DNA of 64,000 nt from Pseudodesulfovibrio tunisiensis (GTDB lineage Bacteria; Desulfobacterota; Desulfovibrionia; Desulfovibrionales; Desulfovibrionaceae). Numbering within the stretch: position 1 is the first letter of the stretch; every line of letters begins with the position of its first letter. Location: assembly GCF_022809775.1 (NCBI RefSeq), contig NZ_CP094380.1:620001-684000 (forward strand), in the 5' to 3' direction. Shown here one piece after another: positions 1 to 9,857 of this stretch. The translations under genes and the position numbers were made by a program. The notes below the pieces were generated by a model. The model made no database searches, was not told the DNA's origin, and saw nothing but the letters and a program-made list of their open reading frames with translations.

Positions 1-1
1 G

Positions 2-1909
2 GTGCTTGCCGACGATATCCGCGTCATTCGCGAAATGTATCGCAAGGAAGGGTACTACAAGGCCAAGGTCACCCATGAGATCGAGAGCGCGGGCGATGGC
101 ATTGCCCGGCTGACTTTCGTGATTGACGAAGGTCCCAAGCTCTACGTCAAGGAAGTGGTCATCGACGGCGCACAGCAGCTTGATCCCGATGACATCAAGG
201 ATGTGCTCGCGGTCAAGGAACGCGGTTTCCTGTCCTGGATCACCAATACCGGTGTGCTCAAGGAGGAACTGCTTGAGCGTGACGCCGCGGCAATCATGGC
301 CTTCTACAACAGCAAGGGCTTCATCGATGCCAAGGTGGGGCGTCCCGAGATCGACATCAAGGATGACGGCATCTACGTCATCTATCAGGTCTGGGAAGGT
401 GATCGCTACAAGATGGGAGAAACCCTGTTCGAAGGCGATCTCATCGATGATCCGGCCAAGCTCATGGCCGTGACCAAGGTGCACAACCTCAAGCTCGAGG
501 ACGAATACTTCGACCGTTCCCTGCTCAAGGGCGATGTCGAGCGGCTGACCCAGTATTACACCGATTACGGCTATGCCTATGCCGAAGTGGGGGTCCGGTT
601 GCAGGATCACAGGGACGACAAGGTCGTGGATGTGGTCTTCAACATGAGCAAGCACCAGCGCGTGCACATTCGTCGCGTGCTGGTGGAGGGCAATACCGCC
701 ACTCGTGACAATGTCATTCTGCGGGAGATGCGTCTTGCCGACGGGGACATGTTCAGCGGTGAGAAATTGACCCGTTCCCAGCAGCGTCTGAACAATCTGG
801 GCTTTTTCGAGAAGGTCGACATTGCACCGATTCCCACCGGTGATCCCGATGAAATGGACCTGATCGTCAAGGTCAAGGACAAGCCGACCGGCCGCATTGG
901 TGGTGGTATCGGCTACTCCACGTATGATGGCGTGTATCTGGCTGCGGAAATCACGGAGCGAAATCTGTTCGGACGTGGATATTCCCTTGGCCTGAACGGT
1001 CTTGTCGGCCAGAAGAACAACGTCTTTTCCCTGAGTTTCATCAATCCGCATCTCAACGATACCGATGTCGGCTTCGGCGTGACCGCCTACAATCGGGATG
1101 AGGACTTTACGGACTATGACAAGAGTTCCACCGGTGGTGTTGTGGAATTCTTTTATCCGGTGGGCGAGTATTCCACGCTCAAGTGGTCCTACACCGGTGA
1201 GTATTATGAAATCAGCGACCTGGCTTCCGACGCCTCGAAATCGCTTCGGGACGAAAAGGGCGCACATGTCCTGAGTCAGCTTGCCGCTTCCGTGGAGCGG
1301 GATACTCGCGACGATTACATGAATCCCACGACCGGTACGATCATCAAGGGCACGGTCGCCAATGGCGGCGGTCTGATCGGCGGCACGGATGATTTCTTCA
1401 AGTGGACGGTGGCCCATGACTGGTACACGCCGGCCATTGAGAAGTTCGTTTTCCATTCCAAGTTCTGGGTCGGTTTCGTCCACCAGAATTTCGGTGGCGA
1501 CAGGATTCCCACCACGCAGCGTTTCCGCCTCGGTGGTCTGAATTCGGTGCGCGGCTACTCCAGCTATCGCATTGGTCCCATCGACAGCGATGACAGGGAC
1601 GAAGTGCTTGGCGGTGACAAGGCCTTCTACATGAACCTTGAAGTCCGCCGCGTGCTGAGCAAGGAATACGGCATTAACGGTTTGGTCTTTTTCGACGCCG
1701 GTAATGCCTGGGATGAGGGCGAGATGCTGTTCGAGCCCGTGGAACGGTACGGACAGACGCCTTCCCTCGGTTTGTACAAGAGTGTCGGCGCCGGGCTGCA
1801 TTGGTTCTCCCCGATGGGTCCCGTCGGCTTTGTGTACGGCTATGGTCTTGACGAGCTGGAAAACAGCAGCCGTCACAAGATCGAGCTGGTTATGGGACAG
1901 CGCTTTTAA
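2..1909 (+). CDS. bamA: Outer membrane protein assembly factor BamA (5' end outside window)
   Basis: Central subunit of the BAM complex, which folds and inserts beta-barrel proteins into the outer membrane. The visible 635 residues hold the tail of one POTRA domain, three further POTRA domains (roughly residues 47-133, 134-215 and 216-300) and a C-terminal 16-strand type barrel from about residue 305. The barrel carries the conserved loop-6 motif VRGY (in RFRLGGLNSVRGY) and ends in aromatic Phe (MGQRF), the usual outer-membrane signature. The reading frame is open to the window edge and a signal peptide and first POTRA are missing, so the gene starts upstream. It heads a classic bamA-ompH-lpxD-fabZ-lpxA order. 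Confidence 0.95.
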   Translation: MLADDIRVIREMYRKEGYYKAKVTHEIESAGDGIARLTFVIDEGPKLYVKEVVIDGAQQLDPDDIKDVLAVKERGFLSWITNTGVLKEELLERDAAAIMAFYNSKGFIDAKVGRPEIDIKDDGIYVIYQVWEGDRYKMGETLFEGDLIDDPAKLMAVTKVHNLKLEDEYFDRSLLKGDVERLTQYYTDYGYAYAEVGVRLQDHRDDKVVDVVFNMSKHQRVHIRRVLVEGNTATRDNVILREMRLADGDMFSGEKLTRSQQRLNNLGFFEKVDIAPIPTGDPDEMDLIVKVKDKPTGRIGGGIGYSTYDGVYLAAEITERNLFGRGYSLGLNGLVGQKNNVFSLSFINPHLNDTDVGFGVTAYNRDEDFTDYDKSSTGGVVEFFYPVGEYSTLKWSYTGEYYEISDLASDASKSLRDEKGAHVLSQLAASVERDTRDDYMNPTTGTIIKGTVANGGGLIGGTDDFFKWTVAHDWYTPAIEKFVFHSKFWVGFVHQNFGGDRIPTTQRFRLGGLNSVRGYSSYRIGPIDSDDRDEVLGGDKAFYMNLEVRRVLSKEYGINGLVFFDAGNAWDEGEMLFEPVERYGQTPSLGLYKSVGAGLHWFSPMGPVGFVYGYGLDELENSSRHKIELVMGQRF

Positions 1910-1945
1910 AAAAAACAAATCGGATTGACCGAAGGAGTAATACTG

Positions 1946-2470
1946 ATGAAACGCATTCTTTTTGCCACCTTGTGCCTGGTTGTTCTGCTTCAGGTGCCCG
2001 CGTATGCCGCAGACGCCAAGATCGGTGTTTTCAGCATGCAGAAACTCATGCTCGAATCCGATGCGTCCCAGGATGCCGGAGCCCAGATGAAGGCCGAGTT
2101 CGAGCCCCTGATCAAGGACCTTGAGCGGGAAAAGGCTGCCATCCAGAAGATGGAAGAGGACATCAAGAAGCAGGATCTGGCTCTGAAGCTGGACGCCAAG
2201 CAGGACATGCAGCGCAAGCTTCGCAGCCGCATCCGCGACTATCAGGACAGCGCCGTTGCCCTCCAGCAGAAGCAGGCCTCCCAGAGCCAGAAGCTGCAGA
2301 AGCCCATTCTGGAACTCATTCAGAAGGTGGTCGACGAATATGGCAAGAAGCACAAGATGACCGTGATCATGGACATGCGCGTGGCCGGTATCGTGTACTT
2401 CGATAACAGCGTGGAAATCACGGATGCACTGATGGCCGAGATGAACAAGCAGTGGAAGGCCAAGAAGTAG
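1946..2470 (+). CDS. skp: Periplasmic chaperone OmpH/Skp
   Basis: A 174-residue exported protein. The N-terminus [11 protein letters not shown]...AYAADAK is a signal peptide with an AYA-A type cleavage site; the mature part begins [11 protein letters not shown], as in OmpH family members, and then forms a long charged coiled coil (about residues 45-130). Skp-type trimers hold unfolded outer-membrane proteins on their way to BamA, which fits its position 36 bp behind bamA. The ATG at 1946 is chosen over an in-frame TTG at 1925 because GAAGGAG lies just ahead of it and because it starts the signal peptide exactly. Confidence 0.92.
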   Translation: MKRILFATLCLVVLLQVPAYAADAKIGVFSMQKLMLESDASQDAGAQMKAEFEPLIKDLEREKAAIQKMEEDIKKQDLALKLDAKQDMQRKLRSRIRDYQDSAVALQQKQASQSQKLQKPILELIQKVVDEYGKKHKMTVIMDMRVAGIVYFDNSVEITDALMAEMNKQWKAKK

Positions 2471-2474
2471 CATC

Positions 2475-3515
2475 ATGTCGTATCTGCTTTCCGAACTTGC
2501 CGAGCGGCTCGGGCTTGAATTCCTGGGTGACGACGTTGAAATCACGGGCGTGAATACCCTGGACAAGGCCGGGCCGGGCGAGTTGTCCTTTCTGGTCAAC
2601 CCGAAATACGCCGCACAACTGGAAACGACCGGTGCGTCCTGCATTCTGACGGACAGGACGCACGCCGAATCCGTGGACTGCGCCTTGATCAGCGCCAATG
2701 TCTACATGGACCTTGCCAGGATTCTGCATGTGTTCGCCAGGCCGCACGGATGCTTCAAGGGCATCAGCGAGCTGGCCTACATTCATCCTGATGCGCAGGT
2801 TGATCCTTCGGCCACGGTGTATCCCTTCGCTTTTGTGGGGGAGAACGCCAAGGTCGGCGAAGACTGCGTGATTTTTTCCGGTTGCTATGTCGGGGAAGAC
2901 GCCATTCTGGAAAAGGGGTGCATTCTGTATCCCAATGCCGTTGTCATGGGACAGTGCGTTCTTCGCGAAAACGTCATTCTTCAACCCGGCGCCGTGATTG
3001 GCGGGGACGGGTACGGTTATGCCCAGACTCCGGCCGGACATATGAAGATTCCTCAGATCGGACGTGTCGAGCTTGGTGGAAATGTCGAAATCGGTTCCAA
3101 CTCCGCCATTGATCGGGCCGCGCTGGACGTGACCCGCGTGGGCGAGGGGACCAAGATCGACAATCTGGTTCAGGTGGCCCACAACGTGGAAATCGGACAG
3201 CATTGCCTGATCATTTCCCAGGTGGGCATTGCCGGGAGCACCAAGGTCGGCAACGGTGTCATTCTGGCTGGTCAGGTCGGCGTGGCGGACAACGTGTCCA
3301 TTGGTGACAATGTGCAGGTTGCCGCGCAGTCCGGCATTGCCGGCAATGTTGCCGAAGGGGCGAAACTGATGGGCAGTCCGGCCATTCCGGTCAAGCAGTA
3401 CATGCGCGCCGGTGGGGTCTGCCTGCCCAGGCTGCCGGAGTTGTTCAAGCGCGTGAAACAGCTTGAAAGGGAACTGGAGCAGCTCAAGGCCGTTTCTGGA
3501 GAGAACGATGGGTAA
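2475..3515 (+). CDS. lpxD: UDP-3-O-acylglucosamine N-acyltransferase LpxD
   Basis: Third enzyme of lipid A synthesis; adds a 3-hydroxyacyl chain from acyl-ACP to the 2-amino group of UDP-3-O-acyl-glucosamine. The 346-residue length is normal. An N-terminal uridine-binding domain (to about residue 100, with [12 protein letters not shown]) is followed by hexapeptide repeats of a left-handed beta helix. The catalytic His is His236 in [10 protein letters not shown]. It starts 4 bp after skp and its last 8 bp overlap fabZ, so translation is probably coupled. Confidence 0.95.
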   Translation: MSYLLSELAERLGLEFLGDDVEITGVNTLDKAGPGELSFLVNPKYAAQLETTGASCILTDRTHAESVDCALISANVYMDLARILHVFARPHGCFKGISELAYIHPDAQVDPSATVYPFAFVGENAKVGEDCVIFSGCYVGEDAILEKGCILYPNAVVMGQCVLRENVILQPGAVIGGDGYGYAQTPAGHMKIPQIGRVELGGNVEIGSNSAIDRAALDVTRVGEGTKIDNLVQVAHNVEIGQHCLIISQVGIAGSTKVGNGVILAGQVGVADNVSIGDNVQVAAQSGIAGNVAEGAKLMGSPAIPVKQYMRAGGVCLPRLPELFKRVKQLERELEQLKAVSGENDG

Positions 3516-3969
3516 TTTCGAGGAAATCATTGAAATCAAGCGGATCATGGAAATGATTCCGCATCGATATCCGTTTCTGCTGGTGGACAGGGTGGTGGAA
3601 TTCGAAGCCGGTGTTCGCATGAAGGCGTACAAGAACGTGACCATGAACGAGCCGTTTTTTCAGGGACATTTTCCCGGACTTCCGGTCATGCCCGGCGTGC
3701 TCATTCTGGAGGCTCTGGCCCAGACCGGCGCTGTCTTCGTGACCCGTTCCGTGGATTTCGAATCCAAGGACAAGGTCTTTCTTTTTGCGGGAATGAACAA
3801 CGTCAAGTTCCGTACTCCGGTGGTTCCCGGTGACAAGCTGGATCTTGAGGTCTTTTATCAGAGAAAGAAAATGAACATATGGCGCATGAGCGGCGTTGCC
3901 ACTGTGGACGGCAAGGTCGTGGCTCAAGGGGATTTCACCGCTGCTGTCGCCGATAAAGGGGATATGTAG
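3508..3969 (+). CDS. fabZ: 3-hydroxyacyl-ACP dehydratase FabZ
   Basis: Hot-dog fold dehydratase of type II fatty acid synthesis, removing water from 3-hydroxyacyl-ACP; its substrate is the same pool that LpxA and LpxD draw on. The 153-residue protein begins [24 protein letters not shown] and has catalytic His54 (FFQGHFPG) and Glu68 (VLILEALAQ), 14 residues apart as in characterised FabZ. The start at 3508 was preferred to an upstream in-frame start at 3463 because the family begins here and the ATG overlaps the lpxD stop region. Confidence 0.95.
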   Translation: MGNFEEIIEIKRIMEMIPHRYPFLLVDRVVEFEAGVRMKAYKNVTMNEPFFQGHFPGLPVMPGVLILEALAQTGAVFVTRSVDFESKDKVFLFAGMNNVKFRTPVVPGDKLDLEVFYQRKKMNIWRMSGVATVDGKVVAQGDFTAAVADKGDM

Positions 3970-4784
3970 TGGCTACCGAGATTCATCCTACTGCGGTGGT
4001 TGACCCTTCCGTCAAGCTCGGCGTTGACGTCCGGATCGGACCCTATGTGGTTGTCGAGGCGGATACCGTGATCGGCGATGGTTCCTACGTGGAATCCTTT
4101 GCCGTGATCAAGCGGTATACGGAAATGGGAAAAAACAACCACATTCATCCCAATGCGGTCATCGGCGGTGAACCGCAGCATGTCGCGTATCAGGACGAAA
4201 AGACGTTTACCCGACTCGGCGACAACAACACGGTCCGCGAGTGCGTGACCATTCATCGCGGAACAGTGCAGGGTGACGGGGAAACCGTGGTCGGTTCCAA
4301 CTGCATGCTCATGGCCTATTCCCATGTCGCGCATGACTGCCGCCTCGGGGACAACGTGATTCTGGCCAACTCGGTCAATCTGGCCGGTCATGTCCAGATC
4401 GGCAATCATGTCATCGTGAGCGGCATTTCCGCCGTGCAGCAGCATGTGCGGATCGGTGACTACGCCTTTCTTGGCGGCGCCAGCGGCTACAATCTCGATG
4501 TTCCTCCCTACATGCTGGCGCACGGAGTTCGCGGCAAGCTTTCCGGGCTGAACATCATCGGGCTCAAGCGTCATGGTTTCACTTCCGAGACCTGCAAGAT
4601 GCTCAAACGGGCCTACAAGACCATTTTCTGTTCCGGTCAGACCAAGGAAAAAGCCCTGGCTCAGGTTGAAGCGGAAATTCAGGGCGTACCGGAAGTGGAT
4701 ACGCTTGTTGCCTTCATTCGCGAAAGCAGGGGCGTTGCTCCCGACACGCGTCAGAAGAGCGGGCAGTGCCAGGACGACGAGTAG
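3969..4784 (+). CDS. lpxA: UDP-N-acetylglucosamine O-acyltransferase LpxA
   Basis: First committed step of lipid A synthesis, transfer of a 3-hydroxyacyl chain from ACP to the 3-OH of UDP-GlcNAc. The 271-residue protein is a hexapeptide left-handed beta helix (about 1-185) with a helical C-terminal domain. The catalytic base is His122 in SHVAHDC, matching His125 of the E. coli enzyme. The start is GTG, whose G is the last base of the fabZ TAG stop, so the two genes are translationally coupled. A strongly biased C-terminal tail (about 15 residues, Arg/Gln/Ser rich) follows the conserved domain. Confidence 0.95.
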   Translation: MATEIHPTAVVDPSVKLGVDVRIGPYVVVEADTVIGDGSYVESFAVIKRYTEMGKNNHIHPNAVIGGEPQHVAYQDEKTFTRLGDNNTVRECVTIHRGTVQGDGETVVGSNCMLMAYSHVAHDCRLGDNVILANSVNLAGHVQIGNHVIVSGISAVQQHVRIGDYAFLGGASGYNLDVPPYMLAHGVRGKLSGLNIIGLKRHGFTSETCKMLKRAYKTIFCSGQTKEKALAQVEAEIQGVPEVDTLVAFIRESRGVAPDTRQKSGQCQDDE

Positions 4785-4791
4785 CCTTGGA

Positions 4792-5622
4792 ATGACTGCT
4801 TCCATGACCATAGGACTGATTGCCGGAGGCCGGAAATTCCCGGTTCTCGTGGCTCAGGGAATCAAGGCTCGTGGCCATAAACTGGTGGTGGCCGGATTTT
4901 CCGGCCACACCAATATGGATGTGGTGCCCCTTGCCGATGTCTGGAAGGAACTGAAGCTCGGCAAGCTCGCCCAGCTCATCAAGTTCTTCAAGAGCAACGG
5001 CGTGCAGCGCGTTATCATGGCCGGGACCATCAACAAGCCCAAGGTCATGGATCTCAGATTTCTGGACATGCGCGCCATGAAACTCATCTTTCGCATCAAG
5101 GGCAGGGGAGACGCGCAGATTCTTCAGGCTTTCGGCGAGGAACTCGAAGCCGAGGGCATGCCTGTCGAGCCCGCCCACCTCTATCTTCCCGATCTGCTGA
5201 CTCCGGCTGGGGTGCTGACGGAACGTCAACCCGACGAACACGAATGGGAGGACTTGCGTTTCGGCTGGAAAGTGGGCAAGGAGCTCGGCAAGCTCGACAT
5301 CGGCCAGTGCCTTGTGGTCAAGCAGGCCGTGGTTGCGGCTGTCGAAGCTCTGGAAGGCACGGATGAAACCATTCGCCGCGGCTGTTCCCTTGCCGGAGAA
5401 GGCTGCGTGGTGGTCAAGGTGTTCAAGCCCGGTCAGCAGGATCAGGTGGATTTGCCCAGTCTGGGAGCGGATACCATTCACATCATGGCCGAGCATGGCG
5501 CGACCTGTCTTGGCATTGAGGCTGAAAAAAGCCTGTTTTTTGATCGTGAAGAAGCGCTTGCTGCGGCCCGCAAGGCCGGAATTTCCATCGTCGGACTGAC
5601 GGCGGATCAGATCGGTTCCTGA
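4792..5622 (+). CDS. lpxI: UDP-2,3-diacylglucosamine pyrophosphatase LpxI (DUF1009)
   Basis: Produces lipid X from UDP-2,3-diacylglucosamine in organisms that lack LpxH. The 276-residue protein starts with the family signature TIGLIAGGRKFPVLVAQ and carries the C-terminal DUF1009 block with RRGCSLAGEGCVVVKVFKP and ADTIHIMAEHGATCLGIEA. ATG 4792 is used; ATG 4804 (MTIGLIAGG) is an equally possible start. It lies 7 bp behind lpxA and completes the early lipid A cluster, a position typical of lpxI-bearing delta- and alphaproteobacteria. Confidence 0.93.
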   Translation: MTASMTIGLIAGGRKFPVLVAQGIKARGHKLVVAGFSGHTNMDVVPLADVWKELKLGKLAQLIKFFKSNGVQRVIMAGTINKPKVMDLRFLDMRAMKLIFRIKGRGDAQILQAFGEELEAEGMPVEPAHLYLPDLLTPAGVLTERQPDEHEWEDLRFGWKVGKELGKLDIGQCLVVKQAVVAAVEALEGTDETIRRGCSLAGEGCVVVKVFKPGQQDQVDLPSLGADTIHIMAEHGATCLGIEAEKSLFFDREEALAAARKAGISIVGLTADQIGS

Positions 5623-5636
5623 TTTTTTCTCTTTCT

Positions 5637-5654
5637 CGGCTTTCGAGCCGTTTT
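5637..5654 (+). terminator. Intrinsic terminator after lpxI
   Basis: A 5-bp stem CGGCT/AGCCG closed by a TTCG tetraloop is followed directly by TTTT. It sits 14 bp after the lpxI stop, at the end of the bamA-lpxI operon. Confidence 0.6.
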
Positions 5655-5773
5655 CCCGTCCCCATATGAACCTTGCCAAAGGCGGGTCCGTGTGAGATTA
5701 AATATTTTTCACGGATATTGCGATGTTGCGATTTCCGTCAACATCGTTTTCGGCTTTTTGACAGGTTTTCACC

Positions 5774-6652
5774 ATGTATACATCCATAGACTGCATGCCG
5801 TGCCTGATGGGCATGGCGCTTCGTTCAGCCCGGCTGGCTCGCCCTCATGACGAGGATTTTCACCACCTTGTGGTTTCCCGGTGGTGTCGCATTCTTGCCG
5901 ATCTGGATTTGCGTCTTCCTCCGCCGGCCATCGCTGCCCATTTGAACAGGCTGGTGGCCGAGTTGTCCGGTTGCGCCGATCTGTACGAGGACGATAAGCT
6001 GGAGGCCAATGCGAGCGTTTCAAGGACGTTGCCCCGCCTTCGGTCCCTGCTTGACGAACAGAGGCCGCAGGGGGAAACCTGCGTACTGTCGCTTGCTTTG
6101 GATATGTCCATAGTCGGCAATTTCATCGACAGGGGCGTGGAATTGACGTTTGATTGGAAAGCGGCACTCGACAACCTGTCGACCTCATTGTGCCCTGTTA
6201 CCGTGGAACGTTTCATGGATCGCACCGGGCCGGGCAAAGAGGTGCTCATCCTCGGCGACAATGCCGGAGAAATCGTGCTGGATACCCTGCTGGTCGAAGA
6301 GCTTTCCAGACTCGGATGCTCCGTGACCTATGCCGTTCGTTCCTGTCCCGTGCTCAATGATGCCACGGTTGCCGATGCCGAACAGGTCGGCATGACAGCT
6401 CTGTGTCCCGTGGTCGAGAGCGGAGTGGATACGCCGGGTACGGTACTGGAACGGTGCACGCCGGATTTCCTCGATAAAATGCGCAATGCCGATTTGGTTC
6501 TGGCCAAGGGGCAGGGCAATTTCGAGGCCTTGCAGGGACGTTTTCCGGGGGTGTTCTGTGCCTTCAAGGTCAAGTGCGACCGAGTAGCCCGGGATACGGG
6601 ACAGGAGATCGGCAGTTCCGCCTTTCTCGTCACCTGCGGCCGGGAGTCGTGA
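5774..6652 (+). CDS. DUF89 (ARMT1-like) damage-control phosphatase family protein
   Basis: A 292-residue protein of the DUF89 family, metal-dependent phosphatases proposed to remove damaged or over-accumulated phosphometabolites. The N-terminus has the bacterial-type Cys pair (SIDCMPCLMGMAL), and the metal-binding core is visible as ILGDNAGEIVLD followed by VRSCPVLNDATVADA and ADLVLAKGQGNFE. Its true substrate cannot be told from sequence. It ends 11 bp before the AsmA-like gene, so the two are probably co-transcribed, though no functional link is known. Confidence 0.85.
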   Translation: MYTSIDCMPCLMGMALRSARLARPHDEDFHHLVVSRWCRILADLDLRLPPPAIAAHLNRLVAELSGCADLYEDDKLEANASVSRTLPRLRSLLDEQRPQGETCVLSLALDMSIVGNFIDRGVELTFDWKAALDNLSTSLCPVTVERFMDRTGPGKEVLILGDNAGEIVLDTLLVEELSRLGCSVTYAVRSCPVLNDATVADAEQVGMTALCPVVESGVDTPGTVLERCTPDFLDKMRNADLVLAKGQGNFEALQGRFPGVFCAFKVKCDRVARDTGQEIGSSAFLVTCGRES

Positions 6653-6663
6653 GTGGAGGACGC

Positions 6664-9600
6664 ATGACGCGGATGTTGCGGCGTTTTCTGGTTTTCGTGT
6701 CCGAAACCGTTGCCGTTGCTGTCCTGCTTGGGGCTGCCGCGCTTTTTTTCGTCTCCCGATACATTGATACCCAAGATTTTCGGACGCGATTCGTCTCGGT
6801 CCTGCAGGATGCCACGGGTGTCCCTTTTCGGCTTGATGGCGAACTGGACATTTCCTTCCGTCCATGGATTCGCCTGCATGTCAAGGGGCTGACCATTCCC
6901 GATGATCCGGAATTCGGCGATCTGCCGCTTCTGGAAGTGGACAACCTGCTTCTGGGCGTTCGCCTGTTTCCGCTTCTGGATCGTGACGTCATTGTCAATG
7001 CCGCATCGGTCGAGGGCATGACCGTGAATGTGGTGCGCCTGCCGGATGGCCGGTTCAACTGGGAATCGGTCGTGGCATCCTCCGGAAACGGTTCGGCCAT
7101 GAACGCCGGCAGCGGCGAGGAGGGCGGAATTGCCATTCGGGATTTCGTCATTCGAGGCGCCGACGTTTCCGGTTGCACCTTGCGCATGCGGGACAAGCTG
7201 GAAAAGCAATCCTACATTGCGCAGGGGTTGGAAATGAAACTGGGCGAGTTTCGGCCGGGGGAGCGTGTTGCCTTTACCTTGCGCGGCTCCTTTGGCTGGG
7301 ATCAGGGGGATGTTGTTGCCGATGTGAATCTTCAGGGAAGTCTGGATTCCGGTCTGGGCAGAAAGCACGACCTGATTTCCGATACGTCCCTCTACGCTGT
7401 TGTGGGGGGCGGGTTCCTGCCGGACAAGGCTGCCCCGGGTGAAGTGACGGCCAACATCCGGTTCGACCGTGAACAGGACAAGCTGCTTGTGGACGGTTTC
7501 CACCTTCGGCTTCTTGGCATGTCGGCTCATGGTTCGTTCCGGACAGGACGGCTGGATGCGCCTTTTCTTCTGGAGGGCGAATTGGCGGTCAATTCCTTTG
7601 CGCCCCGTCCGTTGCTCAAGGAGTATGTGCCTGCATTGCCTCTCGACAAGGTGCGCGACGGGCTGAACTCCGTTTCCGGGGAAACGCGTTTTCGCATGGA
7701 TGGCAAAGGCATCAGTTTGGAGAAACTGTCGTTTGCCTTGGATGATGCCAGGCTTCGTGGTTCCTTGGCCTGTTTCGATTTTTCCAATCCGGAATTCCAT
7801 TTCGATCTGACTGCGGGCAAACTGGATATCGACCGGTATCTTCCGCTTTTCATGACCGAAGAGCCTTTTGTCTGGGGAGATTTTCATCTTGCCGAGCTGG
7901 CGCACCTTCGGGCAAAGGGGAAGGCCAAAGCTTCAAGCGTCGTGGTCCTTGGGCATGAGTTCGACTCGGTCTCCGCGTCGTTGGCATCTTCCCGTGGAAA
8001 AATGCAATTGGCCACCGGGCCTTTTCTTTTCAACGGCAGTTCCGCCAGGGGGCGTGCAATGCTTGATCTCGACTTGTCCGGCGCTGCCCGCCGATCGCCA
8101 GTCGTATCCATGGTCGGGGCTGTGGAAGTGGCTGCCGACTCGTTTGTCTGGAAGTCGGATTCGGTTGATATCCACTCCGGGGGCAAGGTCAGGCTTGAGT
8201 TGCGCGCTGGGAAAGTGCCATGTGTACCGGCTGACCGTTCCCTGAAACTTCTGCACCATGTCGCATTGGCGGGCAAGGCCGAGATGACGAACGGCGTGAT
8301 TTCCGTTGCCACGGACCATGCCCGGAAGAATGTTGCCTTTTCCCGGGCCGAAACCTCCCTTGATGCGCATTCGCTGGCCGAGGATTCGGACTGGTTCGGT
8401 TTTCAGGTCAACGGGAGTCTGAATGTCGATGGGCAGAGCGGGAAGTACGTTTCCGCATTGCAGGTCGAAGGTCCTGTTGCAGTGCGGGAGAACGGGGACT
8501 TTCGCGCATCCGAAGTCGTGTTTTCCGGTCGGTTTGCCGGTGATTTCTTTCCGCAGAAGAGCGACCTCCTGCAGGCCAAGGGCAGAATTTCCCTTGACTC
8601 CACTGCGGACTCCCTGCAAGTCGGCAGTCTGCTGGTACGTGGTCTTGGAACGGAAGTCTCCGGCAGTATCTCCGGTCGGGAACTGAGTGGAAAACAGGAA
8701 TATTCAGGGATGTTGTCCGTGACGAGGTGCCAGCCTCGGCGCCTGTTGCGACTGGCCGGTTTGGAACCCTGGGAAATGGCTGATCCCGGCGTTCTGGGAG
8801 AACTGACCGTATCGTCCCGGTTCGCACTTTCCTCCGATGGATTCCGTTTCGACGATGTGAATGGACGACTGGATGACTGCGCTGTTCAGGGCATGGTTCG
8901 TGGCGAGGGATTCGACACCCCTGTGCTGCGGTTTTCCCTTGATGCCGGACGGCTGGATCTGGACAGGTATCTGCCGCCGGAAGATGACGTGCGCAAGGCG
9001 CGGAGCAGGAGTTCCCAGGCTGTCCATGAATCGGCTCCCGTTCGTCTGCCCATGACTTTTCTGCGTGCTCTGCGGCTGGATGGAACGGTGCGGATCGCCG
9101 AGTTTCGACTGGATGATCTGTGGGCGACCCGGGTTTCCGGTACGGTCAGGGCGGAAAAGGGTGACATTGCCGTCAAGGCCAAGGGCCGGATGTATGGAGG
9201 GGCTCTGGACGTGGACTGGTCCGGCGAGGTAGGCGAGGAATATCTGCATACCGCCCTGAAGCTGCATGTTGAAGACGGACGCATTGAGCAGATGCTCAAG
9301 GATGTGGCCGGGCGCGACTATATCCGTGGCGAAACCGATGTGGATTTCGATCTGTCCGCAAGCGGTGCCACGGATGACGATGTCGTGAATTCCCTGTCGG
9401 GCACGGCATGGTTCCGGGTGCGCGACGGTTCGTTCCGTTTTTCGAAGAGCGATGACGCCGGGCAGGGAAAGCGTACGGTCTTTCAAAAGGCGGCCGGAGA
9501 TTTCACGGTGCAGAACGGAGTCTTTTCGGTGCAGAAGTTTCGCATGGACGCGCCGCCGCTTCTCGTGACAACGGGGTCGGGCTTCTTCAGTGTTGCTGAC

Positions 9601-9789
9601 GATGTTATCGCCTTGTCCCTGCGCAATGATTTCGTGGCCGTGCCGAGTGTGACCATTCAGCTTCATGGAAGACTGTCCGACCCGCAGGTGAGGATTCCCA
9701 CCAAAAACATTCTCAGTGATACGGTGACGAACATCCTTACGTTACCGCAGAAGCCCATCGACTTCTTGCGGGATCTTCTCCCCTGGTAG
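6664..9789 (+). CDS. AsmA family protein (large, inner-membrane anchored)
   Basis: A 1041-residue protein with one N-terminal membrane helix (about residues 7-28, VAVAVLLGAAALFFV) and a long periplasmic body rich in beta strands. The start of the body (RFVSVLQDATGVPFRLDGEL) and the C-terminal AsmA_2-like block near residues 850-1000 (GGALDVDWSGEV, GRDYIRGETDVDFDLSASG, SGTAWFRVRDG) identify the family. AsmA-like proteins are repeating-beta-groove bridges thought to carry phospholipid between the membranes. ATG 6664 follows GTGGAGGA; an upstream in-frame start lacks a comparable site. The C-terminus (LSDPQVRIPTKNIL) is typical of the family. Confidence 0.88.
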   Translation: MTRMLRRFLVFVSETVAVAVLLGAAALFFVSRYIDTQDFRTRFVSVLQDATGVPFRLDGELDISFRPWIRLHVKGLTIPDDPEFGDLPLLEVDNLLLGVRLFPLLDRDVIVNAASVEGMTVNVVRLPDGRFNWESVVASSGNGSAMNAGSGEEGGIAIRDFVIRGADVSGCTLRMRDKLEKQSYIAQGLEMKLGEFRPGERVAFTLRGSFGWDQGDVVADVNLQGSLDSGLGRKHDLISDTSLYAVVGGGFLPDKAAPGEVTANIRFDREQDKLLVDGFHLRLLGMSAHGSFRTGRLDAPFLLEGELAVNSFAPRPLLKEYVPALPLDKVRDGLNSVSGETRFRMDGKGISLEKLSFALDDARLRGSLACFDFSNPEFHFDLTAGKLDIDRYLPLFMTEEPFVWGDFHLAELAHLRAKGKAKASSVVVLGHEFDSVSASLASSRGKMQLATGPFLFNGSSARGRAMLDLDLSGAARRSPVVSMVGAVEVAADSFVWKSDSVDIHSGGKVRLELRAGKVPCVPADRSLKLLHHVALAGKAEMTNGVISVATDHARKNVAFSRAETSLDAHSLAEDSDWFGFQVNGSLNVDGQSGKYVSALQVEGPVAVRENGDFRASEVVFSGRFAGDFFPQKSDLLQAKGRISLDSTADSLQVGSLLVRGLGTEVSGSISGRELSGKQEYSGMLSVTRCQPRRLLRLAGLEPWEMADPGVLGELTVSSRFALSSDGFRFDDVNGRLDDCAVQGMVRGEGFDTPVLRFSLDAGRLDLDRYLPPEDDVRKARSRSSQAVHESAPVRLPMTFLRALRLDGTVRIAEFRLDDLWATRVSGTVRAEKGDIAVKAKGRMYGGALDVDWSGEVGEEYLHTALKLHVEDGRIEQMLKDVAGRDYIRGETDVDFDLSASGATDDDVVNSLSGTAWFRVRDGSFRFSKSDDAGQGKRTVFQKAAGDFTVQNGVFSVQKFRMDAPPLLVTTGSGFFSVADDVIALSLRNDFVAVPSVTIQLHGRLSDPQVRIPTKNILSDTVTNILTLPQKPIDFLRDLLPW

Positions 9790-9800
9790 AAATGCCGGGA

Positions 9801-9828
9801 TTGCCCGGTTCGTGAATTCGTGTATTAT
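9801..9828 (+). promoter_or_regulatory. Candidate sigma-70 promoter for the YihY gene
   Basis: TTGCCC at 9801 and TATTAT at 9823 are separated by 16 bp and lie 30 bp ahead of the ATG at 9858. The -10 matches 5 of 6 consensus bases. Confidence 0.4.
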
Positions 9829-9857
9829 CGGCGCACAAGCCAAAAGGGATGATCATC